DNA from: Torreya grandis
Taxonomy: Eukaryota; Streptophyta; Pinopsida; Cupressales; Taxaceae
Assembly: GCA_037957365.1 (NCBI GenBank)
Contig: JARHVA010000593.1
Span: 2,601,501 to 2,665,500 of the forward strand
DNA: 64,000 nt
Direction of reading: 5' to 3'
In this document: positions 35,565 to 48,214 of the stretch, piece by piece
How positions within the stretch are numbered: position 1 is the first letter of the stretch
Layout of the letters: each line of letters begins with the position of its first letter
Translations under genes and position numbers: made by a program
Notes under the pieces: generated by a model
Told to the model about the DNA's origin: nothing
Seen by the model: only the letters and a program-made list of their open reading frames with translations
Database searches by the model: none

Positions 35565-37489
35565 TGTTGGGTGAATATTTTGTCATCAACTAACTAAAGA
35601 CAAAATTGTTATATTAGTCACAACATAATGAGATAAATCTCTCCTCTTAGCAAGGGGAGGCTCCCTATAAACTATTATAAACTAAACTTATACTAAATAC
35701 TAACTGGGGGTAGAATCACACCATCCATTTCTCTTTTTTCAAAAATGATATTCATAAATTAAAGGAAAAATCCTATGTAATAAATGAATCCATTTCTCTT
35801 TTTTCATAAATGATGTTCATAAAACAACAAGAAAACTTCTTGGATAATAATTGGATCCACAAGAAACCCATGAAAGCATAAAGTCTTTCATTGCTTTTCT
35901 TACTAATTTAGGACTAATATCACAGTAGAATGAAGTACAACCCAAAGTCTCCACCAAAAACTACAACATAATAAGACAACAAAAGATACAGGTAGTTCAA
36001 AGTATTTCCCAATATCCTTTGTGCTGAAATGCAAAATACACAAGCTAAAGATAATTATGGTAGCACAAAGTCTCCACAATTGACTTCAGGACATCTTCTA
36101 GATTATTTTCACTTATTTGATAAAATGAATAATATTGTATTTAGTAAAAAGACATAAGAACAATTTCCTACATGACACAAGTTATTTCAACACAAAGTTT
36201 GAAAGGTCACCTGCTTTCTTATTCACCTGATAAAATATGATTAACAATATGAGCTCAAAGTCTCAAAAATGCCTTTCAATTTGGGCAGATTTTTGCTTCT
36301 AATAACTGAGAGATCTCTCTCATTCAAAATGAGATATTACAATATATAGCATCTAAAGAAAGACTTTAACACTTGTTTTCACAAAATGGCCCATGATGCA
36401 TTGAATGCATTAAAAAGAGGAAGTTCTATGCAGGGGCCATGCTGGAGGAATTTAAATCATATTTAATGTCCCTTCATAGGCAAAGGTTGTCTGGTCTTTT
36501 GAGAGGCAAGGCCGCTCCTCTTTATGATACTTATACGACTATCGACTCATCTTTACTCAAATGAAGAAAAATAAGCCACACCATTGAATGCTTGCACTCT
36601 CTGATATCCACCTGATGGACTGTTCCACCCACTAGAATAACTCTTCCACTGATGCTTTTGGATTCTATATTTGATTCCCTCTTTCCTTGCTATATTTTTT
36701 CTCTTCCTGGTGATCTGAGCTCTTGAGGATATCTTCTCACCTTCTATTGGCTTCTTTGGCTCCTTTCTCACTAGATCATTGAGTTTGTCCTCAAGTCTAT
36801 GTTATTTGAAAATCAATGGTTATTCCATTATCTTGAATTTGACATTCACAAGAATGTCACCAGTCACTTGAACCATTTTTAACTTTGAACCATCTTTTTA
36901 GAGTTCATCAGTTTAATGGTTTAAGGGTTCAATGGTTTAACAGTTCAGCAGCTCACTATTTTATGTTTTGCAAAGAGTCACATTCACTCGGTCTTCTTAT
37001 GAATTAAATTCAATGTATCATTGAACTAACTATTTGAACCTTTTGCTGGAACCTTCTACTCAAACCGTTTTGAACCTTTGAATCATTTTAAACCTTTGAA
37101 CCATTTCAAACCTTTGAACCGTTTTGAACCTTTAAACCATTTTGAACCATTTTGAGGTGGAGTTTAATGGTTCAATGGTTCAGCAGCATTCATTTCAAAT
37201 CATTGAACCCCACCGTTGAATCATATATCATTGAACCTCGGCGTTGAACCATCCTTATCAATTCTATAGGAAATGCCTTCAAGTCTTTTGAATTGTTCCT
37301 CGTTCATTTTCCCAACTGAAAAACCCTTTGAAAATGAGAGATTTCCTTTTGCCAAAAAGACTTGGGTAATTGGATATCTTGACTACTCAAGACATTTTTG
37401 AGAAGGAAGGAAACCATTATTTTGGCCTCCAGGACCAAAATAGTTAACATGTTGACTAAAAAAATGAGTGGCTGATTTTGGGGACAATA
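35565..37489 (-). repeat. 5' LTR of A
   Basis: This is the 1,925-bp partner of the left LTR and 62 bp longer. Most of the excess is in a GAACC-rich minisatellite at about 37,028-37,160. Its end is GGGGACAATA where the other LTR has GGGGACAACA. The target duplication GATCC follows at 37,490-37,494. Confidence 0.9.
37028..37160 (-). repeat. LTR minisatellite of about 16-18 bp units
   Basis: Units of the form TTTGAACCATTTTGAACC follow one another with small changes. The matching place in the left LTR (about 28,990-29,070) has fewer units. Nearby words GGTTCAATGGTT (36,900-36,950 and 37,165-37,185) are their reverse complement, so arms could pair. Confidence 0.7.
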
Positions 37490-38234
37490 GATCCAAATTT
37501 CAAGTCTGTGTGATCAATAATTTTTCATATATCTCTATTTTCATCAAAAAACTCTAGGTTTTTATACTTGTAAAGGTTTAAATGAACACCATGAGAAAAA
37601 TGGGTTAGTGGGTCTAATTTTCTAGACATGTGATCCACACCCCTATGTGGGCATGCTACCTACATACCAATACTCTGAGGAGGGATCAAGCTTGATGTAG
37701 TTCTCCTGCTTATGTGATATGTGTGAATGTTATAATGCCTAAATGTGAATGCATGAGAGGATGCCATGGAGGCCACTTGAGATAGAAAAACCTAAATTAG
37801 GTCTAGATTATTGAATGTATGGGATGATTCAATACAATATTGGAATAATTGAGAGAATTCCCTTAGTATGAAATGGTATTTTTATTGCTTCTTTGTGATA
37901 ATGTCCACTTAGGTTGTAAGAGTATGAAATTAATGTTTATATAGTGTTTTAATAAGAATGACTTGGGAGGTTGACTTAAGAATAGGTCTAGTCTAAGACT
38001 AATCCTCTCAAGGAGATGTAAAATTACTTTTCAAAGGGTAAAGGGACCTAAATCTCTAAGGTATTACGTTGTTATGGGTCTCATGTGGTGTTTTATAGGC
38101 TTGGATGCATTTGTGACTAGAATATGACTAAAAGTGGATCAAAAAGGCCCCTAATATGGGTTAAGTGTTATACTAAGGGAAAAGAGACCTCAAGTGGGAA
38201 TCAAAGGCATAAATGTTTAATTTTAATGATTATA
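37490..38234 (-). repeat. 3' LTR of B, right fragment
   Basis: Beyond the GATCC duplication it resumes the alignment with the 5' LTR of B at 42,891 (AAATTTCAAG in both) and ends TTTTAATGATTATA next to the polypurine tract. It holds the start of the B LTR in element sense. Confidence 0.75.
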
Positions 38235-38235
38235 T

Positions 38236-38245
38236 CCCCCCTTTA
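38236..38245 (-). other. Polypurine tract of B
   Basis: The minus strand reads TAAAGGGGGG right beside the 3' LTR end. It supports the minus-strand direction of B. Confidence 0.6.
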
Positions 38246-41100
38246 TTCTAGAATTACAACAAATTTAAATGACTAGGATAAAGGAAAGAGAGATGTATTT
38301 AGACTAACCTAAGAGGCTAATCCCATGAATGTGGTTCTAGATCTACTAACTATGCTCCATAGTATGTCCTACAAATGAAACATGTATGAATCAATCCTTA
38401 AGAAATATCAAAAATAGAAAAAAAATTGAGTAAAGAGATGAGAGAGAGGAAATGAATGAATACACCTCACTAGGTACACAAAACAATGCAAAAATCTGAT
38501 GACATACTATATGTGTGTATATATGGTGATAAAATGGTGAATATATTGGACTAGGTTTATGGTTTTCCCAATCCCCATGTATGAGTGGCTCAATAAATCA
38601 AGTTATCCTTGACTCCATCATTTACCACCCTTGTTTAATGGATCATAATCTATGAATAACTTGGATTAGACTAATGAGTTATCAAACCATCTCATGTGAG
38701 GTGGATAAAGAGATTAGGTAGGCTATGAATCCATCATTTCCTAACCATTTGTATTAGATGCATCTGAAACTAAAATTGTTTGATGTAATTGAAACTATAC
38801 AAGGTGGCTCTGGACCATATAAAAACTTTGAAATGTAAAAATGGCTCTAGGCCACTCTGGAATGCCAACCATTATAGATGGAATGAGGCATTAATATAGT
38901 GTAGACTTGGTGAAAAACTAGTGAAAATTTTGGGCAAATGATGTATAGAGTATTCAACATGGAGAATGACATGGAGTTGTCATTCCATATGAGATTACTA
39001 GTGCCAAACTAAATATATGTAAACAATGTGTCACACACATGCCCCCAACTCTGATATCTATGTATATGGAATCTAGATTGAGTCATAGCATTGAATGTTT
39101 ATGCACATTTGAAACTGAAATGGGAGGGATCATGCCATGCATAATGACCCCAATCTGAGTAAACCTATGTAATCTATGTAAAAACTGAGCATATATTGAA
39201 CCTGTCTAATAATCTATGATTGAAATTATGTAAATCTAAACTATAACTATTTTACCTTTCTAAAAAAATTATAATATTTTATGTTGAGGGTAATTAATAG
39301 TATTACAGTCCACTTTTCCAAAGGTGAACTTCACTATAGACCACTATATTGTGTTATTGACCAAATATGTTGTTTCTAAGGAAAATTGAGACTGATATGG
39401 GTGTGACTATGTTTCATTTGATTTTCTTAAATCTATTATCTATACTTTATGTGTGTGATAAAAACTATGTTTTGAGTGTACTAGGATGGTCTAATCTATA
39501 TGACAAACCTTTGTGAATACCCCCTCTTTTTAGGGGATTTTTTAAACCTCTGTAAGAATTATCCTCAAAATAAAAGTTATGCATCATGTGTGTTAGACTA
39601 AAAACATATGATATCTTCCTAATAAACTAATATAATATGTATAAATGATATCAAAATTTAAAATAGTATGATCATAAGCTATTAATGTACAATGTACATT
39701 AGATCTAGCATTCACAAGGTTGTCAAAATAGATATAAAAATGTAAGCATGTATATGAACTACATATCTAGATATAGTTTGAGTAAACTAAGTAGGGGGAT
39801 GGGGCATGATGTCCATCAAGGCACCCAAGGAGGAAGAGGAGATGTATGAGGATCCTCATGGATTTGTAAATTAGATGTGAATGTAATAAAAAAGAGACAA
39901 GTGTCATGATCATGATGCATACATAAAACACATGAGGCACACAAAGTGGACCAAGGGGACATAATACAAGGGACATGGGCACATGTCACTAATTCTTAGA
40001 AAGGGCATACATAAAAATACATGTTCAAATGTCCACATATGCAAATATTAAGTAAGGTTTTATTATATCCACAAGGAAGGACATGTTCAAATGTCTGCAT
40101 ACATAATCAATAAGCACACACAAGGACATGGGCACATGTCCAAAGCATACACATAATGAAAGTAATTGGCTTAGAGACATAGAACAATGGCATATTCAAA
40201 TGCCCTTAAGTAGATTTAAAAGAAAAAGAGACACAATCAAATTTAAACTAGTAAATCAAGAAATGAAAGTGTGCATAAGTATGTGGTGCAAATTTATATA
40301 AGATCAAATATGTATATAAGCTGAGATTATAGTAGTAGTAGTCAACAAAAAAAATGTGTAGTATAGGATGATCTATATCATGATATAGTCAATGCTAAAT
40401 ATATGATGTGGAGTATATAAATATATAACCTAGTAAACTATAAGTTGTGTATATGATGCCCCCAATGGCTAATATGTCAATATTGAATTTGTGTATATGT
40501 GTATATTCCCCTAGTGGGAGAATAGCAAAAAATTTGGATCTAAGTGGAGGAATTGAGTCCTGTAATAATCTAAAGACACTTGAATGGAAAAAGTGAAACA
40601 TGTATGTATGATAAAACCAACTACAATAACATATATAACATAGGTAGTACCTAAAAAATAGAAGGAATGTAAACATGGAAATGCATATAATCTACAATTT
40701 GTATTTTTTGAGCAAATATTTATATGATTTTGTATTTTTGAACATAATATATTGTTTTTATATTTTTTGAGTATAATATATGTATAAGAAACATGAAAAT
40801 GAAACTATATACAAGGAATAAGATAAAGGAAACTATGTATGAGTAAACTAGAATAATGAAACTATGTACAAGTAAACTATGAATGGATGAAACTATGCAC
40901 AAGCAAAATGGGAATGGATGAAACTATGTACAAAGAGAGTGCCATGGATAATAATTTTTTTAATGGTAAGGAATAGTGATAATAGCCTAATATTTCATCA
41001 ATGGGATGCCTCTATGTAACATAGGTGGCATATTTACTTTTTAAATGGTCTATACCATAATAATATATGTTGTTCCAATCATCTTCTTCATCTTAATTAT
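38246..41100 (-). other. Long non-coding 3' interior of B, shared with C
   Basis: This stretch matches 49,080-51,680 of element C in inverted orientation. Examples are the twice-repeated GTAATGATGGAGTCA-type word (near 38,600-38,740 and 51,185-51,320) and the block at 39,767-39,982 against 49,980-50,170. It contains a cluster of ACATGTTCAAATGTCC-like near-palindromes at 39,960-40,210. Short frames in it are hydrophobic and broken, so I do not call a protein. Confidence 0.55.
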
Positions 41101-41604
41101 CATTTTATAGTTTATTGATTATGATCTTTCCATTTGAAACTATATACACTGTAGGTATAGCTTGCTTTGAAGAATCTATTTTTAAAAACCCTCTTTTGAG
41201 AATGGTTATTTGCTTAGCCTGATTTTGAATGTGTAACTTAAGTTATTTCTCTTATTTTAACATTACCTATGTATCTGGATCTTTTACCTTGATAAAATAT
41301 ATTTGTGAAGGATTTTCTTTGGTATGTTCCATAAATTCCAAACCTTTTTGACCAATATTATCAACTACTAGAATAATATTGATGCCTTGAGAATGTTTTC
41401 CCAACACTTACCTTGATAATCAAACTGATGTAGATATTTTTGACCAAATCCATACTGCTTTAAAAGTGGGACCTCATTTTAGAGAGGTATATTTGTATCC
41501 TTTACTGTTTTTAGATGTGCTTGATGTATTATTTATTTCTTTGATTTTTCTTTATGAACCTTTTGTTGTTTTGAGTTATGCTTTGGTATCCACTTTTGTA
41601 CTAT
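41101..41604 (-). other. Downstream continuation of the B gag frame, decayed
   Basis: The minus strand continues with Lys/Gln-rich translated pieces and many stops. A protease, which C has in the corresponding place, is not recognisable here. Confidence 0.35.
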
Positions 41605-42339
41605 TTATAAAATCAAACCTTTTTGAGTATGTTCATGTATCACTATGGATTGCTTAACTGATTTATATTGTATAGGTTCCTCATTAGAAAATATGTGGTG
41701 TATATGATTTTTCAATGCCAAACATGAATTTATGTGATGACCATGCATTATATGGTATGCATAATAATATTTGGATCTCCTCATTAAATGTAGAGGAGAT
41801 AGGTTGATCGACTTAGCTTTAATCATTTTCCTTAAAATATCACTTGAGATTCTATTTGATCTTTGAGTAATTTTTGAATCACTATTTATATATTCACTTT
41901 ATTGTGATTTTTTGTTTTGATATGCAACATTGCTTACCATAAATTGACTAGAGGAAGATTCATATACATGATTGACACTAGTGTGCCTTGGAGGATTTTG
42001 GTTTTTAATATGGTTTTCCAATAGTATAATGTTTTCATGTAATAGTTAATTTTGTTTTTGTAAATTTGAAATTAGTTTACTCATATTGAAAATTTCATCC
42101 CTTAGAGTCTCACAAGTGCAAATCCTAGTTGCTTCTGATTGAACAAACAAGCATACATATGGAATGGGAGATATGAGATGGGAAGGGTTTGAAGTATAGA
42201 TAGGCTAAGAATAGACATTTGAAACAATAATATAGATTGAATTACTTATTTGAGGAGTGATAACATGGACTTGGTTAGAGGTAAAGTATATATCACCCTC
42301 TTGGAGATGAGGAGGAGGAAAAGAATCTTCTTTATTCAT
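41605..42339 (-). pseudogene. gag-like frame of B with a zinc-knuckle remnant
   Basis: One minus-strand frame begins at an ATG at 42,339 (MNKEDSFPPPHLQEGDIY) and is in register with the open piece starting at 41,826. It has a helical segment (TLRDEIFNMSKLISNLQKQ) and then YYYAYHIMHGHHINSCLALK, which matches the plant Ty3/gypsy nucleocapsid knuckle C-x-x-H-x4-GH-x4-C. The first Cys is replaced by Tyr. Element C has the same block at about 47,825 (FYDDHRTLGHTKNTC). The capsid core seen in C is missing, so B carries a shortened gag. At least three stops interrupt it. It lies 145 bp from the primer-binding site, as a first gene would. Confidence 0.65.
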
Positions 42340-42482
42340 GAAATTTGGAAATGCAACTTAGAAGAGGGTTGCTAGAGTAGAACATATCAGGTTTGAAAAC
42401 CCTAACCTAGACACTAAAAATAGTAAAAAAAATAATAGAAACCCTAATATCATTTAAGGATAAGGTTTTTCCACTATTCAAA

Positions 42483-42499
42483 GTAAGTCAGGTTCACCA
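42483..42499 (-). other. Primer-binding site of B
   Basis: The minus strand reads TGGTGAACCTGACTTAC, 2 bp from the 5' LTR. Element C has TGGTGAATCCAACTTAC at the same place; the three differences are all transitions. I cannot name the tRNA. Confidence 0.65.
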
Positions 42500-42501
42500 A
42501 A

Positions 42502-43616
42502 TGCTTTAACTATTTTGGGAATTAATATAAAACTCTAATAGATAAAATACTATGTAAAATCAGAGGATAAATATAAGAATAATTAAGCATGTTAATCTTG
42601 AAACTATTGTAACTATAAAGTATTCTAAAAATCATAAATAATTAGGATAAATAATACTTATATTGAAAAATGATTGAGACAGATATTCCAACACCTATAA
42701 ACTAAAGGTTTGATTGGGTTGATTGTTGGAAACTGAATCCAGGTGGTAGAAATAGCTCTAGATATTAGTGTGGATAGTCAAATAATAATGCAGTGTGATA
42801 GTGTCCAAGTTAGTGAATTATTTTCCAAATTAAATTATTTGAAAATTATTTCTAAGTTTTGTAGATTAGGTCTTATTCTAGTTATGGTCCAAATTTCAAG
42901 TTTGTGTGATCAATAATTTTTCTTGTAGCTTTGTTTTCCTTAGAAAACTCTAGGTTTTTATGCTTATGAGGGTTTAAATGAACACCATGAAAAAAGGGTT
43001 AGTGGGTCTGATGTGTTGTACATGTGATCCAAACCCATTTATGGTCATGTTACCTACATACCAATACTCGAAGGGGGATAAAGATTGATGTAGTTCTCCC
43101 AGTTATGTGATATGTGTGAATACTAGAATGCCTAAGTGTGAATGCATGATAGGATGCCTTAAAGGCCACTTGAGATCTAGAAACTTGTTATAGGGATATA
43201 TTATTTAATGTATGGGATAAATTAATATAATATTGGAATAATTGGGAGCTATACCTTAGTATAAAGTGGTACTTTTATGTGCTTCTTTGTGATAATGTCC
43301 ACTTAGGGTGTAAGAGTGTTTATATAGTGTTATAATAAGAATGACTTGGGAGGGTGACTAAGAATAGGTCTAGGCCAACTCTAATCCTCTTATGGAAATG
43401 TAAAAATAGTTTTTGGAGGGTGTAGGGACCTAAATCATTAAGGGATTGTGCCATTATGGGTCTCATGTGGTGTTCTATAGGCCTAGGTGATATTTGTGAT
43501 TGCCATGTGACTAAAGTGGATGAAAATGGGCCTTACAATGGATCACATATTATAATAAAGGTAAAGTGACCTCAATTGGGAATCCAAGGCATAAATGGTA
43601 AATTTTAATGATTATA
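42502..43616 (-). repeat. 5' LTR of B (intact)
   Basis: This is the uninterrupted partner of 27,141-27,527 plus 37,490-38,234. At 42,886-42,890 it reads GGTCC where the other copy carries element A flanked by GATCC. It is therefore a natural unoccupied comparison for that insertion. Confidence 0.75.
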
Positions 43617-45009
43617 TATAGATCATATCAGTTGGGGATGATTGGTGGGTAGTAAAGGTGTATGTAGGACATAGATACCTGGTTGAGTAGATACACCACT
43701 ATGTCTTAGCTAAATTGGTTTATGATTATTGAATACACTAGGGATAAATGGAGTTAAGGAAGGAACACAAAGGAAATAAATCTTTAATTTGTCTAAATAA
43801 ACTAATACACTTAGAAATGTATGAATTTAGCATGGGCATTAGGAAGTTGCATTTATTATAAATTGGTAATTATGTAAAAGGAGAAAAATCATATAAAGAA
43901 AAAAGAAAGATAAAAATTCATTTAAAATCCAATGAGAAAAGTGAAGAACCAAATATTCAAGTGAGAATTTGAAAAACCTAAATAGATAAGTGTAAGAAGG
44001 AGGCAAAAGTAAGCCATCATTTTAATAAGATTTATTTCTCATGGCTTCATTATTCATCTAGTTTTTCATATTGGATTATTTTAGTTTATGAATAGATTTT
44101 TATTATTTATTGTATTCACATCATTGTTATTTTAATTTTAAATATGATTTTATTGATCTATTTAACTATAATCAACATTTGGTGTGGCTGATGAGATAAT
44201 TGAGGCCATGAAAGATTGGTTAGTTTGATAGCAATGGACTATCCATATCACTTTTTGAGCAGTGAATCCATGGAGATATCATAACTCTTGGCTAAAATAA
44301 CATGAAATACACATAATATTTCAAATAAAAGGATCTTGCAAAGCTAGAAGACCATTAAAAATATGTTAATGGAGTAGTTAAAAAGGTTTATTCTTTCAAG
44401 ATTATAATTCTTCCTATGAATTTAGAGAAGTAAAGTATTTTTTAGTCTCATTTGAAGAAAGAGGTCGTGACAAGGAGGGACATGATTTGTTCCTTTGATA
44501 TTATTATGCAATATTTATGAAGGTAAAGCTTAATCATTTCACAAAATTAAATAATAAATGGAAAGGTTTTTAGTTTAAATCTGATCAACTCATATGGTGG
44601 TGAAATAAGAATAACATGTCTTAATGTTTTCACAAAAGCTTAAGGTTTAGTGTTACAGTCGAAGTAGGTCTCTCCTTTAGAGTTGTCTACTAGAGCCTAC
44701 ACTAGAGAGAGGAATAAGTTTAGGGAGGAACTAAGGGAATGATTCTAGGTGTTGAGAGCAATAAAGGGCATGCTATGGTTTTGGAAGATACAATATATAT
44801 GATTTATGAAAGCTACTAATTAAGATACCTTTTTGAGTGGATGGTAATTTGATTGAGTGTTTGATTTCTAAATTTAACACATTTAAAAGAATTGATTTAT
44901 CTAAGGATCAGGTTGGAAAATTGAGAAGGCTCCAATAAGTAATTTAAGTCAACCCATATGTATAGTTTTCCAACATGCAATAGTAGGACAATTAGAGTAA
45001 ATAGAAGGT
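43617..45009. other. 1.4 kb between B and C, unassigned
   Basis: The first five bases, TATAG, are the probable right target duplication of B. I found no gene, LTR or ordered repeat in the remainder. Confidence 0.4.
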
Positions 45010-46217
45010 TATAGTTACATAAAATGCCATTTGAGTGCAATGAGTGTCACTTGAGACCACCCTATCCCTATCTTAGCCATAGACCTATCTTATGGACTAT
45101 GTTAATCCTTATCCAAATTTTTTGTGAGTTTTTTTCCTCCTAATATGTACCAAGAATAATCCTAAACCATCTCTTAGGCATCTAGGCTCCTAATGCACCA
45201 GATTCTACCACCTAGACACTAGTACAACCTTTTGGACACAAGAACACCATGCTAGTGACCAAGGGACCATGTTACTATCCATTACCTCTTTTTTCCTCTA
45301 ATGGACATATTTAAACTTCTCAAGACACCTTAGGGTCAGCCGAGACCTATTCCATATCGCAATAAGCACCAAATCAATATATATACACTAATTTTATCCT
45401 ATTACCCACTAAATGAAAATTATATGTAAATACTCATGAATAAATTTAGATACAGTTGTAAAAATAAAGGTCATTAATCCTTATTCTACCTTACTTCTAC
45501 ATATAACCATATAAAAAATTCATAAGCTCATATTACTTAGATTTCTAGTTGCAAGCATACTCAAAATACTCATACTAGTATTCACTTGCACTTACACCAA
45601 ACAATTAGGTGGGAGAACTACATTAGGATTGGTCCCCTCTCGAGGTATTGGTATGTAAAAAAATCTCAACATAATAGGGTGTTGATGTCACATCTAGCCT
45701 ATCTAGCTAACATTACACTTTTATTTCTTATGTTCCTCAACTACCCTAACAACATGGAGATTTAGGGTTTCACTTTCAAATCAATCAAAATAGGTCACAA
45801 GTATAAAATCAAGTTTCATCCTCATAGGCATTGGCATATCAAAATTAGATGAAGACATCCAAAATCTTATAGTCCCTACTTATAATGGAAATTATAATGA
45901 CCTTGAGGATACTAGCTTAGTACAATATTATCCAAAGGACCACACTAGAATCTAGGAGGCATTATGAGTCTTGATTCTAGTTTAAAACATCCTAAACAAC
46001 TTCTATACTAGTTTTTAACCTCTAATTAATTCATCTTAGTCAGTTTCCCACTAAGTACATACTTGTGTGATTCATTGATATTATTATAATAATCATATTA
46101 GGTAAATTATTGTACAAATAAGTAGAGTATTTATTACATATTTATTCCTTGATTTAATATTGCATCCCTTTAACAACCTAGGGTTTTAAAATCCATAAAT
46201 CCATTAAAAGTTAAATA
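45010..46217 (+). repeat. 5' LTR of C
   Basis: It starts TATAGTTACATAAAATG against TGTAGTAGCATAAAATG in the 3' copy and ends TTAAATA against TTAAATCA. It reads AAATACTCATGAA at 45,428-45,440, the unoccupied form of the G insertion site. The copies differ at about one site in five by eye. Confidence 0.75.
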
Positions 46218-46220
46218 ATT

Positions 46221-46237
46221 TGGTGAATCCAACTTAC
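46221..46237 (+). other. Primer-binding site of C
   Basis: TGGTGAATCCAACTTAC lies 3 bp after the 5' LTR. It matches the site of B except for three transitions. Confidence 0.65.
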
Positions 46238-46476
46238 TTCTAATACTGTCAAAACCCTAAATGCATATGCTCTTAAGGTTTATATCCTTATTTTTCATAT
46301 TTCCATTTATTATGCTGGTCTTTTTAGATTTCATATATTTTGTTCTAGAATCTCTCTTTCATTTTTCTTGTTATATGCCATCTAAAAAAGTTATATTTCT
46401 TCATTTAAGAAGAAGTGTTAGGCTTAATGGTAACCCTATTGAGCATACCTAGATTCCTTCCATTTGAGCCTATACC

Positions 46477-47955
46477 ATGGATAAAAGACTAGTTACAACC
46501 CTCCTCATTGATCCTTCACATCCTAATTATGTGGACTTCAATGATAATACATCTGAACATGAACAATACAATCAAGATCAAAATGATGCACAATATGGGA
46601 CTCGAGCTACCCTCCCCCCACTTGATAATGATAATATTATAGTAAATAAGGATAAGATCTTACAAATTTTTAAAGATGGATTTCAAGAACAACCCTATAA
46701 TCATGCACAAATTTTAAAAGCTCTATAGGAAGTCAAGAACACATTACTTGGTCAATCTTCTAACCCTATAGATGTTAATATTATTACACCTACTATGAGG
46801 GAAACTTAGATTCTACAACCACCTTATATAACTAGGAAACCTTCACTAGTGGAAACACCTCCTATGGATAGTATGCATTCCACCTCTCCATATGTATAAT
46901 CCCTTATGCATGATATCCATGATCTACATGCCAAGGTGTTACATCTTTACAAGGGTTCCACTAGACCATCTCATGCCTTAGATTCTCATGTTATTCTACA
47001 TACAACTTTAGAACAACATATAGCATAAAATCCTTTTCCATATAGATTTGTGTCACCCAAGCTTACTTTGTATGATGGTAGGGGTAACCCACAACACCAT
47101 CTATGAGACTTTCATATAGCATGTTTGGATTACATGTCTAATGATTGGATCTTCACTAAGTTTTTCCCTCATAGTTTAAAGGATATGCATTACAATGGTT
47201 TTATGATATTCCTAATCAATACATCACAACATTAAATCCATTGGTAGATATGTTTTGGCATTATTTTTTATCAATGTTAGTGATAAGATTTCCTATGCTC
47301 AATTTTCTCAACTCAAACAAAAATTTAATGAGCTAATAGTTGAATATGTCTTGCAATATAAAACTATATTATAAAATATGACTATCCCATGGTAGATAGA
47401 TAACTCCAAGACATATTTAAGTAGAGTTTATTATCACCATTACTTGAATCTATTCTATTCAATAAGTTTCCATAATTAATAGATCTATGCCATATGGTTA
47501 ATGAATGAGAAGTCAAGATTTTATTTATGGGCAGGTTAAATTACACAACTAGATTAGATTCAACTAATGAGAGTTACAATAAACCCACATACAAGGTAAG
47601 GCCCAATGAAAACAATAATTATCAAAAGGAACTAGTTAATGCCACTTCAAAGCCACATCCTCACATGGTTTTATCAACTCTTCCAAGAAGACTTTTCACA
47701 CATCTTCCCAAATCACCACCACACGTTCTTCAAAAACTCTTGGAATGTAATGTCATATCTCTCCCTCCCATCAAATAGGTTGATATGACTAAAAATCTTT
47801 AAAATATTTATGATTAAAATGCATTCTATGATGATCACAGGACACTAGGCCATACTAAAAATACATGCATTAGCCTATGACATAAGATACATGATTTAAC
47901 AAATATTAATATCATTGGTGTTGGCACTCCTATAAAGGCACCTAGACACATATAA
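46477..47955 (+). pseudogene. gag of element C
   Basis: The frame starts with MDKRLVTTLLIDPSHPNYVD and an acidic linker. The capsid core begins PKLTLYDGRGNP at 47,056, in register with the ATG, then DFHIACLDYMSNDW, FPHSL, and after a one-base shift near 47,180 GYALQWFYDIPNQYITTL. After another shift near 47,275 it reads NVSDKISYAQFSQLKQKFNE and VEYVLQYKT. This is the plant Ty3/gypsy Gag order (P-F-YDG, FP-SL-G-A--WFY-LP, then Q-K---E--EY). An open piece at 47,527 adds LPRRLFTHLPKSPPHVLQKL and VISLPPIK, and FYDDHRTLGHTKNTCISL at about 47,825 is the nucleocapsid knuckle with the first Cys lost. Several stops and at least two frameshifts are present. Confidence 0.8.
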
Positions 47956-48214
47956 TGGACATAAAAGCATTGAACATATTTTTAGATCCATTTCCAAAAC
48001 ATATAGCTAATGGGATAGTAGGAACTTTAGGTGTTCACTATACTTATCAAATACATGCACCATCAACATCTTATCCTACACATATGATGGACACACACCC
48101 TCTTAGTAATATCATTAGTGTGTATCATACTATAGTTCCAACTAGACCTCTCATCACTTTCTCAGAGAAGGAGATAGTTGAATATGACTCATATTTATAT
48201 ACACTCTTTGTATG

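Larger units (their letters stand above)
27528..37489 (-). mobile_element. Element A: full-length Tat/Ogre-like Ty3/gypsy retrotransposon
   Basis: This 9,962-bp element has LTRs at 27,528-29,390 and 35,565-37,489, a perfect GATCC target duplication, and a primer-binding site beside the right LTR. On the minus strand it carries, in order, gag, aspartic protease, an RNase H domain, RT, a second RNase H and integrase. That integrase follows RT makes it Ty3/gypsy. The extra RNase H and the sequence style (GYNQ/RYNQ, PTKLV and GRGLC words) point to the Tat lineage. All domains carry stops and several key residues are changed, so it is dead. I counted about 7 differences in the first ~145 bp of the LTRs. 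It inserted into the 3' LTR of element B in the same orientation. Confidence 0.9.
27141..43616 (-). mobile_element. Element B: old non-autonomous Ty3/gypsy-like element, split by element A
   Basis: The 3' LTR (27,141-27,527 plus 37,495-38,234, about 1,127 bp) and 5' LTR (42,502-43,616, 1,115 bp) are direct repeats once element A is removed. Outer flanks are GATAG (27,136-27,140) and TATAG (43,617-43,621), a target duplication with one change. A primer-binding site and a polypurine tract both read on the minus strand. The 4.3 kb interior keeps only a shortened gag-like frame and a long non-coding 3' part that is shared with element C. No RT or integrase is present. By eye the LTRs differ at about one site in five, so it is old. 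Confidence 0.75.

Noticed and set aside
46250..46260. AACCCTAAA as interstitial telomere repeat
   Set aside because: A single unit occurs; there is no array.
42000..46300. B and C as one large inverted repeat or two halves of one element
   Set aside because: Each has its own LTR pair, primer site and polypurine tract; they are two related elements in opposite orientation.
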